Shown here in pieces: positions 1 through 8,274 of a stretch of 64,000 nt of DNA. The notes under the pieces were generated by a model. It worked only from the letters and a program-made list of their open reading frames with translations, was not told the DNA's origin and ran no database searches. The stretch is from UBA1309 sp047605645 (GTDB lineage Bacteria; Bacteroidota; Bacteroidia; Bacteroidales; Dysgonomonadaceae). The position numbers and the translations under genes were made by a program. Numbering within the stretch: position 1 is the first letter of the stretch; each line of letters opens with the position of its first letter. The stretch lies in contig JASGFJ010000021.1 of NCBI GenBank assembly GCA_047605645.1, forward strand, positions 23,088-87,087, written 5' to 3'.

Positions 1-77
1 AAATCTGCGTTACAGACTATTCTAGGCTAATTGAAGCTTCCCTATAAAAGTTTTGATTTTCATAAAAAAGAATCTAC

Positions 78-1565
78 ATGAGTAAATATTTTAAAATAAA
101 CCCAAAGGATAACGTAGCTGTGGCTCTTGAAAAATTAGAGCCCGGAGATGTCATCAGAGTGGATGAGAAAGAGATAAGCATCCAGACCCCGATAGAGACA
201 GGTCATAAATTTGCCCTTGTGGATCTTGCTGTGGACGATCATGTTATTAAATACGGTTATCCCATCGGACATGCCACCCAGGAAATAAAAACAGGAGAAC
301 ATGTACATACGCAGAATACCAAAACGAATCTGCACGACAACCTGCAATACAGTTATGCACCGGTGCATCCGACTTTGGAAATTGCAAAAAGCGATTTGAC
401 GGTCAATGGATATCTGCGCGCCGATGGAAATATGGGAATTCGCAACGAGTTGTGGATTATCCCCACCGTAGGCTGCGTAAATGGTCAGGCTCAGGCCATT
501 ATCAACCGAATCAAATCAGAACTGGATGTCTCACATATTGATGACATACGTGTTTATACTCACAACTATGGTTGTTCGCAGCTGGGAGATGATCATGAAA
601 ATACGAAGAAAGCACTTGCTGCCATGACTCACCACCCAAATGCAGGAGGTATTCTGGTAATGAGTCTGGGATGTGAAAACAACCAGCAATCGGCTTTCAA
701 AGAAGCGATGGGTACATGGGATGCGGAACGTGTGCGCTTTCTCATATCGCAGGAGGTGGAAGATGAAGTGGAAACCGGCTTCCAGCTAATGCAAGAACTC
801 GTAGAGCGTATGCGTCAAGACAAACGAGAACCTCTTCCGCTTTCGAAATTGAAGATAGGACTCAAATGTGGCGGTAGCGACGGATTCTCAGGCATTACGG
901 CCAATCCGTTGGTCGGACAATTTTCCGACTGGTTGATTGCACAGGGAGGAACAACTATTCTAACCGAGGTCCCTGAAATGTTTGGAGCGGAAACCATCTT
1001 AATGAACCGGGCCAAAAATGAAAAAGTATTTAAAGATACGGTCTCACTTATTAATAATTTTAAAAATTATTTCCGAAAATACGAACAACCGATATACGAA
1101 AACCCGTCTCCGGGCAATAAAGCAGGAGGAATTACAACTCTTGAAGACAAATCATTAGGCTGTACCCAAAAAGGTGGACATGCAGAAGTAGTGGCCGTCC
1201 TGGACTATGCAGACCCCGCAACAGAGCATGGACTCAACCTCCTAAATGCACCCGGAAATGACTTGGTTGCCGCATCAGCACTAGCAATGTCGGGCTGTCA
1301 ATTGGTATTATTTACAACAGGACGTGGAACTCCTTTTGGATCTTTTGTTCCGACGATGAAGATTTCAACCAACTCACGATTATTCAATTTTAAGAACAAT
1401 TGGATAGATTTTAATGCCGGAAAACTTTTAGAAGGCAATAGTATGCAGTTAGTTTTAAATGAATTTATTAACTTTATCGTCGAAACGGCGGAAGGTCACA
1501 AACTGAAACACGAAATTACCGGTTTCAAGGAATTGGCAATTTTTAAATCAGGGGTGACTCTCTAA
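78..1565 (+). CDS. uxaA: Altronate dehydratase (UxaA family)
   Basis: Predicted cytosolic altronate dehydratase, which converts D-altronate to 2-dehydro-3-deoxy-D-gluconate in hexuronate (galacturonate) catabolism. At 495 residues it has the family's full length: an N-terminal SAF-like domain (about residues 1-95, with the HVHTQNTKTNL stretch) followed by the large dehydratase/hydrolase domain. Family-typical stretches are GYLRADGNMGIRNELWIIPT, VMSLGCENNQ, LKCGGSDGFSGITANP and CTQKGGHAEVVAVLDYA; the conserved Cys and His residues there are those that bind the catalytic metal in this family. The start is the only sensible ATG, 16 nt downstream of an AAAAAAGAA run. No other uronate gene is in view, so partners must lie to the left or elsewhere. 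A good hairpin terminator follows at 1612. Confidence 0.93.
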   Translation: MSKYFKINPKDNVAVALEKLEPGDVIRVDEKEISIQTPIETGHKFALVDLAVDDHVIKYGYPIGHATQEIKTGEHVHTQNTKTNLHDNLQYSYAPVHPTLEIAKSDLTVNGYLRADGNMGIRNELWIIPTVGCVNGQAQAIINRIKSELDVSHIDDIRVYTHNYGCSQLGDDHENTKKALAAMTHHPNAGGILVMSLGCENNQQSAFKEAMGTWDAERVRFLISQEVEDEVETGFQLMQELVERMRQDKREPLPLSKLKIGLKCGGSDGFSGITANPLVGQFSDWLIAQGGTTILTEVPEMFGAETILMNRAKNEKVFKDTVSLINNFKNYFRKYEQPIYENPSPGNKAGGITTLEDKSLGCTQKGGHAEVVAVLDYADPATEHGLNLLNAPGNDLVAASALAMSGCQLVLFTTGRGTPFGSFVPTMKISTNSRLFNFKNNWIDFNAGKLLEGNSMQLVLNEFINFIVETAEGHKLKHEITGFKELAIFKSGVTL

Positions 1566-1611
1566 CATTTCGAACCTTTTCTCATAGAGATATTTATATT
1601 GGTGATTTTGG

Positions 1612-1648
1612 GTCGGGGTTGTTGTGAAAACAATCCCGACTTTGTTTT
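1612..1648 (+). terminator. Intrinsic terminator after uxaA
   Basis: A 12-bp inverted repeat (arms 1612-1623 and 1629-1640, GTCGGGGTTGTT / AACAATCCCGAC with one G-U pair) has a 5-nt loop and is followed by TTTGTTTT. It lies 47 nt after the uxaA stop. Confidence 0.8.
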
Positions 1649-3049
1649 ATCCACAATAAGAAAGAATAAAGAAAGCCAAAATGAAACGAACAAAGTCCTC
1701 CCGAAAGAACAGATCTGCCGGATAAGCAGCAGATGACATATAGTTCATTGCGTAACACACCGCCCTGGAAGTCCGCACGAGCTTTTAGAACACATATCCA
1801 TACTTCATTATAAAAACATTGAGCAGGTTGATCTGGATTTGTCTCCGAAGATTAATGATTTCCTCGGGAAAAATGCGGGGGAATGCTGATAAAGTATTTC
1901 GTTCGCAATTGAAAATCAGCGAAGGCTAAATCACGAACCTCCCGAAGGGGCTTATCTCGAACAGTAGCCAGAACATAGTCAGTAGCCTATACCCAACGAA
2001 GGCTGTAACATATCAACTGTCTTTTTGCAATATTTCTTGTTATTCTGTGAAGCGCCTACGGCGTATGTGTTTCTAATTAATGTCTTGTTGCTATTGATAT
2101 GTTTCCCCTACGGGAATATCATTCCAAGCTGATATTTCACCTTCTACAGCCCGGAAATCCCCAAGCGGGAGAGTTCCTTTTTTAGTCATAAAACTTTTTT
2201 CCTTCAGGGAGCAACTTTTTTTACACTAGGGAGGAACTTTTTTTGCATCAGGGAGCAATAATATTTCCTTCAGGGAGGAATTTTTTTTCCATTAGGGAGC
2301 AATACTATTTTCTCCCTAGAGGAATCTGCGAAGCAGGTTCAAGCAGGGAATACTTCCAAATTTAGCGTCAACGATAGTGTTCGTTCAAGCACCTGATAGC
2401 CGCCGGAACCGCTTACCGTCCTTTCTGCAAGTTGATTCTAATGAATGAAGACCTTGAAAGAGTAAATAAGTCCGGCGTTCTGTAGTATTGAATTCCGGTA
2501 CAAAAACACGCAGTAGGCAGCGCTACCTGATAGTACAGAGATAAACACTCGTCTTTTCTTTTTCGACATCAATTCCGGATTGAATGCTGCATAAAAAAAT
2601 GCGGTCTCCCTCTCTATTTTGTTTTTACCCGAGAAAGGCCGTACAAAAGCAATTTCAGGTTTGATAGATGGTTCCGCAAAACTGCATGCTTTGCACGACA
2701 GCACAATTTCATCTTACATCATGCCGGCTGTATCGAAAGAATATGACGTCAAAGAGGCTTGAAAAGAGCAAGAAGCAAACAAAGTTGCACAGAAACAGCT
2801 TTTCAGAAAAGTTTTTTCCGGTAGGTATCCTTGGTGATGGCAATTACCGGCTTTTCGGAAAACAAAATCGCTGTTGAATGATGCTTGTCATCAGAGTAGC
2901 CCTCCTCTCTTCAGAAGGACTTTCTCTTTTCACTGATAAATGAAGCCCCTAAAAATGCAAAACCAACCTCTATCAACAGAAAGCAGACAAAGATTGGTTA
3001 ATATAAAAAGATAAAATACAAACAGAAGAAGTAACGAAGGAGGTAGAAT
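1649..3049. other. Gene-poor 1.4 kb stretch with decayed-looking segments
   Basis: No convincing gene is seen between the uxaA terminator and the small membrane protein at 3050. Short open stretches (for example about 1783-1887 on the plus strand and 2438-2704 on the minus strand) lack a clear ribosome site or recognisable family. Several short GC-rich palindromes occur (GCCTACGGC near 2053, TTCCCCTACGGGAA near 2103, CTGCGAAGCAG near 2326), together with a 22-nt tandem repeat listed separately. The appearance is of eroded coding or mobile DNA, but no element can be named. Confidence 0.5.
2193..2324. repeat. Tandem repeat, six units of 22 nt with alternating C/G
   Basis: Six consecutive units show an exact 22-nt period. 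Each is a T-rich half followed by AGGGAG[C/G]AA (the last unit diverges to TAGAGGAA). The unit-ending octamers lie at 2207, 2229, 2251, 2273, 2295 and 2317. The units alternate strictly between GAGCAA and GAGGAA, so the true higher-order period is 44 nt in three copies. There are no spacers, so it is not a CRISPR array. Confidence 0.9.
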
Positions 3050-3409
3050 CTATTTTTTCAGATTCTCTTCCTCTTCCTGTTTCAGCGTCCGGGGAATCAT
3101 AAATGCCGGATAAAGAGTCAGGATGGCGCCTATCAGCAGACAAATCACCCAATAGTTGAGATTGAAATACATAAAGATTGCCGATGAGATCATAAACAGA
3201 CCGCCTAAAACCTGCATATTGGTCAGTCTTTTTCCTCTCACATGTTTACCGGGATACCGATTAAAAAGTGTTGTTATCGTAACCCCCAAAGCTCCCACTC
3301 CCAATGCAACGGAAGATATTTTGAAACGTTCAGGCGAATAGAATACAGCTGAAAGGATCACAATAAAGGCTGAAAGCTGGTATAAATATGTTTTTATTTT
3401 GTCCGACAT
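3050..3409 (-). CDS. Small conserved membrane protein, function unknown
   Basis: A 119-residue protein with four likely membrane helices (about residues 9-25, 31-48, 65-81 and 86-104), a short basic loop (GKHVRGKRL) between helices 2 and 3, and an acidic/basic tail (QEEEENLKK). No enzymatic motif is visible and I do not recognise a characterised family. It starts 17 nt downstream of the DivIC/FtsB-like gene on the same strand, so the two are probably co-transcribed. That context suggests an envelope role but does not prove one. Confidence 0.7.
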   Translation of the reverse strand: MSDKIKTYLYQLSAFIVILSAVFYSPERFKISSVALGVGALGVTITTLFNRYPGKHVRGKRLTNMQVLGGLFMISSAIFMYFNLNYWVICLLIGAILTLYPAFMIPRTLKQEEEENLKK

Positions 3410-3426
3410 GTAATTTGATTTCTTTT

Positions 3427-3735
3427 TTATTCAACGATGAAAATATCCTCATCGGGCTTTTTCATATAATAATTCTCCCGGGCAAATTTTTCAATATTAT
3501 CATTGCTCGAGTTCAATTCCATCAGTTTCTCCCTGCTTTTCACTGTTTCGCCGTGGTAATATTCAATCTGCTTCTGCAAATCGTTTATTTCCATCACATT
3601 GCTGAACCGGTTGATAAGACTGCTGTCTCCAAAAAGAAATGCGATCACAAAAAGGATGATAATGGCAGCTACCTGAACTTTTGAAAATCTCGCCAGGACA
3701 AGACTCTTCCATTTGCTTAACGTGCTCTTTATCAT
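3427..3735 (-). CDS. Septum formation initiator, DivIC/FtsB family
   Basis: A 102-residue bitopic protein with a short cytoplasmic N-terminus, one membrane helix (about residues 22-38, VAAIIILFVIAFLFGD) and an extracytoplasmic coiled coil (MEINDLQKQIEYYHGETVKSREKLMEL, as seen in two parts). It ends in the FARENYYMKKPDEDIFIVE region typical of DivIC/FtsB. Members of this family bridge FtsQ and FtsL in the divisome. Size and domain order match the family. It is followed by the small membrane protein at 3050, probably in one operon, and lies divergently from xerD. Confidence 0.88.
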   Translation of the reverse strand: MIKSTLSKWKSLVLARFSKVQVAAIIILFVIAFLFGDSSLINRFSNVMEINDLQKQIEYYHGETVKSREKLMELNSSNDNIEKFARENYYMKKPDEDIFIVE

Positions 3736-3839
3736 TGTTTACGAATTTAAATTTTAGAATTGAATGGATACAAATATAAGAACAATCAGCGAGTTTTTGA
3801 TATGGAATTTTCAAAATCGTCTCCTTTGTTAAAAAAAAG

Positions 3840-3847
3840 TATCTTTG
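3840..3847 (+). promoter_or_regulatory. Candidate Bacteroidota -7 box for xerD
   Basis: TATCTTTG matches the TAnnTTTG -7 consensus of Bacteroidota sigma-ABfr promoters and sits 25 nt before the xerD ATG. No clear TTTG -33 box with the usual spacing is seen, so the call rests on the -7 element alone. Confidence 0.5.
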
Positions 3848-3872
3848 TACAGACTTTTAGTGAGAAGACAAA

Positions 3873-4772
3873 ATGAACGATCTCAATCGAAAATACAAAT
3901 CTTATCTGATGCTCGAAAGAGCCATGTCTGCCAACTCTATTGAGGCATACATGGAAGATCTGGCTAAATTACAACATTTCCTCGAAGAAGAGCACCTACA
4001 GGTAGAAGCACTCAGATTGGAAGATCTGCAACATTTCGTAGCCACACTTTATGATTTGGGAATTTCGGTCAGAACAATAGCCCGCATCATCTCAGGAATT
4101 AAATCTTTTTTCACTTTTCTGGAACTCGACGGATACATTCAAAACAATCCGGCCGAATTGCTGCGAACACCGCAAATCGGGTTAAAACTTCCGACAGTAT
4201 TGACCATCGACGAAATCAACCGCATAGAAGCGACCATCGATGTGTCATTCCCGGAAGGAGTACGTAACAGAGCAATTATCGAAACTCTGTACAGTTGCGG
4301 ACTGCGAATTTCCGAACTGATAAATTTGAAATTCTCGGATCTGTTTTTCGAGGAGGGTTTTATCCGGGTGGAAGGCAAAGGCAGTAAACAACGCTTAGTC
4401 CCGGTGTCCGAAAAGGCGCAGCGCGAATTGGAATTTTACCTCATGGAACGTGGCAGCATAATTCCTCAAAAAGGACATCAGGAATATATTTTCTTAAGCA
4501 AACGGGGCAAAGCAATATCCCGCATCACAGTATTCCATTTTATCAAGCAATACGCCGAAATGGCAGGAATCACCAAAAATATCAGCCCGCATACATTCCG
4601 GCATTCATTTGCAACCCATCTGCTGGAAGGGGGAGCAAACATTCGTGCCATACAGCAAATGCTCGGACATGAAAAGATTACGACCACCGAGATTTATACT
4701 CATGTAGATCGTGAATTTCTACGCCAGGAAATCATAGAGCATCATCCCCGCAACATCGACAAGCTGCATTGA
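3873..4772 (+). CDS. xerD: Site-specific tyrosine recombinase XerD
   Basis: A 299-residue tyrosine recombinase of the Xer type, which resolves chromosome dimers at dif with XerC and FtsK. It has the N-terminal core-binding (SAM-like) domain at about residues 1-90 and the catalytic domain after it. Catalytic signatures are visible: Arg in SCGLRISEL, Lys in GKGSKQR, HTFRHSFATHLL (His-x-x-Arg), LGHEKITTTEIYTH with the second His and the nucleophilic Tyr. Length and lack of an Arm domain fit housekeeping Xer proteins rather than a mobile-element integrase. It sits next to a cell division gene, with no attachment repeats nearby. Confidence 0.93.
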   Translation: MNDLNRKYKSYLMLERAMSANSIEAYMEDLAKLQHFLEEEHLQVEALRLEDLQHFVATLYDLGISVRTIARIISGIKSFFTFLELDGYIQNNPAELLRTPQIGLKLPTVLTIDEINRIEATIDVSFPEGVRNRAIIETLYSCGLRISELINLKFSDLFFEEGFIRVEGKGSKQRLVPVSEKAQRELEFYLMERGSIIPQKGHQEYIFLSKRGKAISRITVFHFIKQYAEMAGITKNISPHTFRHSFATHLLEGGANIRAIQQMLGHEKITTTEIYTHVDREFLRQEIIEHHPRNIDKLH

Positions 4773-4777
4773 GAGAA

Positions 4778-5476
4778 TTAATCTTTAAATTTCTCTGTTC
4801 TTTTTACTCTCGGAATCAGGAGTTTTTCTTCTATAAATGTATGGGCGTCAAGCTCTTCCTGCAACATGTGAATATCAATCAGCACACGGGTCAAATCCAT
4901 CCCATCCACATCACCCTGGATATATTTGGCAAGAATACGGGATAAATCCGACATCTTCCCCTCAATATCGGAATGATGTTCCTCAAATACGGAAATGGTG
5001 TATTGTTTTCCTCCGGAGAGCCCGGTGAGTGAACGAATGTAGGGAAAAGCAATTTCATTTTCATATTCCATGTGTTCTTTCACCTCATTGGAATACTCGT
5101 CAAAAAAGCGGAGAATAATTTTCTGGACAGTTGGTTCCAATCCGGCAATCACCGACTCCATCATCTTTTTGATGTTGGGCAGGCGTCGGTAAATAAAATA
5201 ATTATGTGATTTCTGAAGATATCCGATAATAGATTCCAACGGAATTTTCTCAAAAGCCTCCAGGTAATTAAAAGCCGGCTTGTTCGACTGCAGATTGGCT
5301 ACAAAAGTAAAACAATCCACATCGTAGTCGTATTTTTTACAAACAGCCTCTATACTCATTTCACCAAAGCCCAAAGGAATCTCCAACCGATTGAGTAACA
5401 ACAGCAGTCGATAGTCCGCATCTAGCATATCGGACATCTTGGTGCTTTTATCATATTTTATTGTAATCTGATTCAT
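4778..5476 (-). CDS. Hemerythrin (HHE) domain protein
   Basis: A di-iron hemerythrin-type four-helix protein of about 232 residues. Ligand-type residues are visible in KEHMEYENE (H-x-x-x-E), FEEHHSDIE (His pair) and HMLQEELDAHTFIEEKLL (H-x-x-x-E). The N-terminal part, including PLGFGEMSIEAVC, resembles the leading domain of ScdA/RIC-type iron-sulfur repair proteins, which respond to nitrosative or oxidative stress. I chose the ATG at 5476; an ATG at 5506 is possible, and a longer frame would need a TTG at 5566. It lies 86 nt downstream of the LuxR-type regulator on the same strand, suggesting one redox-linked operon. Confidence 0.82.
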   Translation of the reverse strand: MNQITIKYDKSTKMSDMLDADYRLLLLLNRLEIPLGFGEMSIEAVCKKYDYDVDCFTFVANLQSNKPAFNYLEAFEKIPLESIIGYLQKSHNYFIYRRLPNIKKMMESVIAGLEPTVQKIILRFFDEYSNEVKEHMEYENEIAFPYIRSLTGLSGGKQYTISVFEEHHSDIEGKMSDLSRILAKYIQGDVDGMDLTRVLIDIHMLQEELDAHTFIEEKLLIPRVKRTEKFKD

Positions 5477-5562
5477 TCTGTTTTCTTTTTTTCCGGCTTC
5501 GCTCATTTGATGTATGAACCTAAAATATATTGTTGTAAAAATAGATCTAATCTTCGGCAGAA

Positions 5563-6162
5563 TCAATATTTCACATCGTTGACATCTACCAATTTATTAA
5601 TAATGGCATATATGGTCAATCCGGAGACACTGTGTATCTCTAATTTGCGGGCAATGTTGCGCCGGTGTGTAATCACCGTGTGAATGGAAATATTATGAAA
5701 ATCGGCTATTTCTTTATTACTCATTCCTTTCACCAGACTTTTTAATATTTCGGTTTCTCTGTCGCTCAATTCATCTTGTTCAACACTTTTCGGATGATTG
5801 TTTTTCAATGCATTCGACAGCAGGTTATCAATATTGGATTCCGAATCGTTGATGCGGATAACAGCGTCATAGGATTGATAAAACTGGTCGTCAATCATGT
5901 TGTATACCAGGGCTATAATCACCGTTTTCTTATCAAGTTTCAATTTCTGACGTATTTCCGTCTTAGAAATCCGTCCCAGAAGCATCGGATTGATAACCAA
6001 TGCGTCCGGAAGGCCGGAAGCCGACTGAACTCCCAGATTTTCCAAATCTTTCCACTCAATCACCTTATCGACTAACGCGTGTTGGGATAATGAGTAAACA
6101 AGTCCTTTGCGGATTATGTAAGACATTTCTGCGACAGCAATCGTCTTTTTTGTGTTTGACAT
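5563..6162 (-). CDS. LuxR-family regulator with atypical receiver domain
   Basis: A 199-residue protein with a CheY-like receiver fold (about residues 5-120) and a C-terminal LuxR/FixJ helix-turn-helix (LSDRETEILKSLVKGMSNKEIADFHNISIHTVITHRR, in two parts), ending near the C-terminus. The receiver lacks the acidic pocket: the first strand ends AVAEM instead of the usual DD, and the phospho-acceptor strand reads ALVINPMLL with Asn where Asp is expected. It is therefore unlikely to be controlled by ordinary phosphotransfer. The ATG at 6162 is preferred over an in-frame GTG at 6183. No histidine kinase is adjacent; the hemerythrin gene follows directly. Confidence 0.85.
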   Translation of the reverse strand: MSNTKKTIAVAEMSYIIRKGLVYSLSQHALVDKVIEWKDLENLGVQSASGLPDALVINPMLLGRISKTEIRQKLKLDKKTVIIALVYNMIDDQFYQSYDAVIRINDSESNIDNLLSNALKNNHPKSVEQDELSDRETEILKSLVKGMSNKEIADFHNISIHTVITHRRNIARKLEIHSVSGLTIYAIINKLVDVNDVKY

Positions 6163-6349
6163 TCTATCTATTTCTAATAACACATCTGGAACTCATTTTG
6201 CTCAATAAGAATACAAAAGTGGAGTTCTATAATCAGTTCTAACGAATAGTTTAGATCTTCAAAAGAGCAGATTATTTAGATCCATTCTTTCTTATTCTTC
6301 ACAAATGTCGCAATAATTGTGCGAACAAACAAACAAAAGCACTGACTTT

Positions 6350-6386
6350 AAAAGAAAAAGCCGCAAAGAGCAATGTTCTTTGCGGC
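6350..6386 (-). terminator. Intrinsic terminator of the inositol-phosphate synthase gene
   Basis: A perfect 10-bp stem (GCCGCAAAGA at 6360-6369 with TCTTTGCGGC at 6377-6386) has a 7-nt loop. Read on the minus strand it is followed by TTTTTCTTTT. It lies 24 nt beyond the stop of the gene at 6411. Confidence 0.88.
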
Positions 6387-6410
6387 TAAATCAAGATATT
6401 TCTTGCTGAA

Positions 6411-7706
6411 TTAGTCGAGATAATCAATGGTATCTTCTCCAACCATTTTGCGAAGCGTATTTTTCAACTTCACATACTGAATGAACAAGTCATGTTCGGC
6501 TATTTTATCCGGCGCATGCATCGGACTCTTGAAATAGAACGACAACCAATCCTGAATTCCCGACAAACCGGCACGTTTAGCCAAATCGGCAAACAATACA
6601 AGGTCAAGGCACAAAGGAGCAGCCAGAATAGAATCACGACAAAGGAAATCGACTTTCAACTGCATCGGGTAGCCCAGCCATCCGAATAAGTCGATATTGT
6701 CCCATCCTTCTTTATTGTCTTTACGAGGGGGATAGTAATTGATACGTACTTTGTGATAAACGTTACCATAAAGGTCCGGATACAAATCCGGTTGTAGAAT
6801 GTTGTCGATAACAGACAACTTGGATTCTTCTTTTGTTTTGAAAGATCCCGGATCGTCCAACACTTCTCCGTCACGATTACCCAAAATGTTTGTAGAGAAC
6901 CATCCACTCAACCCGAGCATACGGGTTTTCAACATCGGAGACAACACGGTCTTCAACATCGTCTGACCTGTTTTGAAGTCTTTACCGGCAATAGGAGTCT
7001 GAGTTTTCTCAGCAAGCTGCCACATCGCAGGAATATCTACTGTCAGGTTGGGAGCACCGTTAAAATAAGGAATTCCCATAGAAACAGCAGCATACGCATA
7101 AATGTTGGAAGGAGCAATTGCCGGATGATTTTCCCGCAATCCTTTTTCAAAAGCAGCTAAGGTTTTGTGAACTTCTCCTAGAGGAGTAAATACTTCGGTA
7201 CTTCCGCACCATAGAATAACAACGCGGTCAACGCCGTTTTCTTTTTTGAAGTTTTCGATATCTTCTTTTACTTGTTGAGCAAGTTCCCATTTTGTAGGAG
7301 CTGACTTCACCCAAGTACCATGAAGACGTTTTACGAAATCCTGATCGAAGACAGCCTTCATCGGCTTAATGGCGATCAATTCGTCTTTCACTTTATCGAG
7401 GTCTTCATTGGTCAACACTTCAGCATGCTTTGCAGCTTCGTAAGCGTTGTCTTCAAAAATATCCCAACCGCCGAATACGATATCATTCAAATCGGCTAAA
7501 GGCACAATGTCCTTGATTTTTGGGAAGTTGTTTTCTTCTCTTTTGCCAATACGCATTGTTGCCAATTGCGTGATTGAACCTACAGGAATACCCAATCCTT
7601 TGCGGGTAATAAGAGTTCCTGCCATGAATGTTGTTGCTACAGCACCAACACCAACTGTAAGAACGCCAAGTTTTCCATTGGCTTCCTTTACTTGTGATTT
7701 TGTCAT
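6411..7706 (-). CDS. Inositol-3-phosphate synthase
   Basis: A 431-residue myo-inositol-1-phosphate synthase, converting glucose 6-phosphate to inositol 3-phosphate with NAD. The Rossmann NAD site is at the N-terminus (LGVLTVGVGAVATTFMAG). Typical synthase regions follow: VILWCGSTEVF, the NGAPNLTVDIPAM stretch and GKDFKTGQTMLKTVLSPMLK, which carries active-site lysines. In Bacteroides this enzyme feeds inositol lipids (phosphatidylinositol and inositol phosphoceramide), usually next to a PI-phosphate synthase. None is adjacent here, so the gene looks like a stand-alone unit with its own terminator and a long leader. The ATG is the first in frame. Confidence 0.92.
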   Translation of the reverse strand: MTKSQVKEANGKLGVLTVGVGAVATTFMAGTLITRKGLGIPVGSITQLATMRIGKREENNFPKIKDIVPLADLNDIVFGGWDIFEDNAYEAAKHAEVLTNEDLDKVKDELIAIKPMKAVFDQDFVKRLHGTWVKSAPTKWELAQQVKEDIENFKKENGVDRVVILWCGSTEVFTPLGEVHKTLAAFEKGLRENHPAIAPSNIYAYAAVSMGIPYFNGAPNLTVDIPAMWQLAEKTQTPIAGKDFKTGQTMLKTVLSPMLKTRMLGLSGWFSTNILGNRDGEVLDDPGSFKTKEESKLSVIDNILQPDLYPDLYGNVYHKVRINYYPPRKDNKEGWDNIDLFGWLGYPMQLKVDFLCRDSILAAPLCLDLVLFADLAKRAGLSGIQDWLSFYFKSPMHAPDKIAEHDLFIQYVKLKNTLRKMVGEDTIDYLD

Positions 7707-8274
7707 TTGTTTAATTAAGTTTTAAGTTACGCCGCAACCCGCAGCATTCGTTAAACTTGCTTCCGGCAATAAGCCTGAAAGCATATATAGACAGCTTCAA
7801 TCGTACGTCTGAACACATTTTATTATCCCAACCCGATATTTTCCATTTAACAAAAGACTTGCTAAACTTCCATTATTGTGAACCGAACATACGGCTAACG
7901 CCATAATATATCAAAACATAAATGGAGAGAATCCGCCGATTATCTCCGGGCTATTCATCCTGAAACAGAGGAATTTCGTTCTTCATGTGTTATACGAAAA
8001 CGCTCATCACATTTAAGGATTTTCGAATTTAGTAGCTACAAAGATAAAAAAAACAATTATATCAAAAGGCACACCCGAGCGGAAATACACTCATTCTATC
8101 GGAAAACAGGGAGATTATGCGCTTGCGAAGTGAATTTTCCAAATCCATAGATAAACAGGGACAATGCAAGTGAAAACATGAGAAACAGGACAAAAATCAC
8201 TATTTCTGAGTGAGATAGCGCCTCTAAAAGCCATCCCAATTGTTACTTATTCCTATTCGAAAACTCCTGGCAGC
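7707..8274. other. Intergenic leader region upstream of inositol-phosphate synthase
   Basis: About 570 nt without a gene. It probably contains a leader of about 325 nt for the synthase gene, if the candidate promoter at 8039 is right. I see no recognisable riboswitch fold and no terminator for the downstream flavoprotein gene. Confidence 0.5.
8039..8046 (-). promoter_or_regulatory. Candidate -7 box for inositol-phosphate synthase
   Basis: On the minus strand the site reads TATCTTTG (TAnnTTTG consensus). A CAAA at 8063-8066 (TTTG on the minus strand) could be the -33 box, but the spacer is 16 nt, shorter than the usual 19-21. Confidence 0.4.

Noticed and set aside
2193..2324. CRISPR array
   Set aside because: The 22-nt units are contiguous with no variable spacers and there are no cas genes.
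2438..2704. 88-residue minus-strand reading frame as a gene
   Set aside because: No ribosome site, no recognised family and low-complexity composition; it lies in a region with other decayed-looking DNA.
3873..4772. Mobile-element integrase
   Set aside because: Length and domain layout fit housekeeping XerD, and there are no attachment repeats, tRNA or cargo genes next to it.
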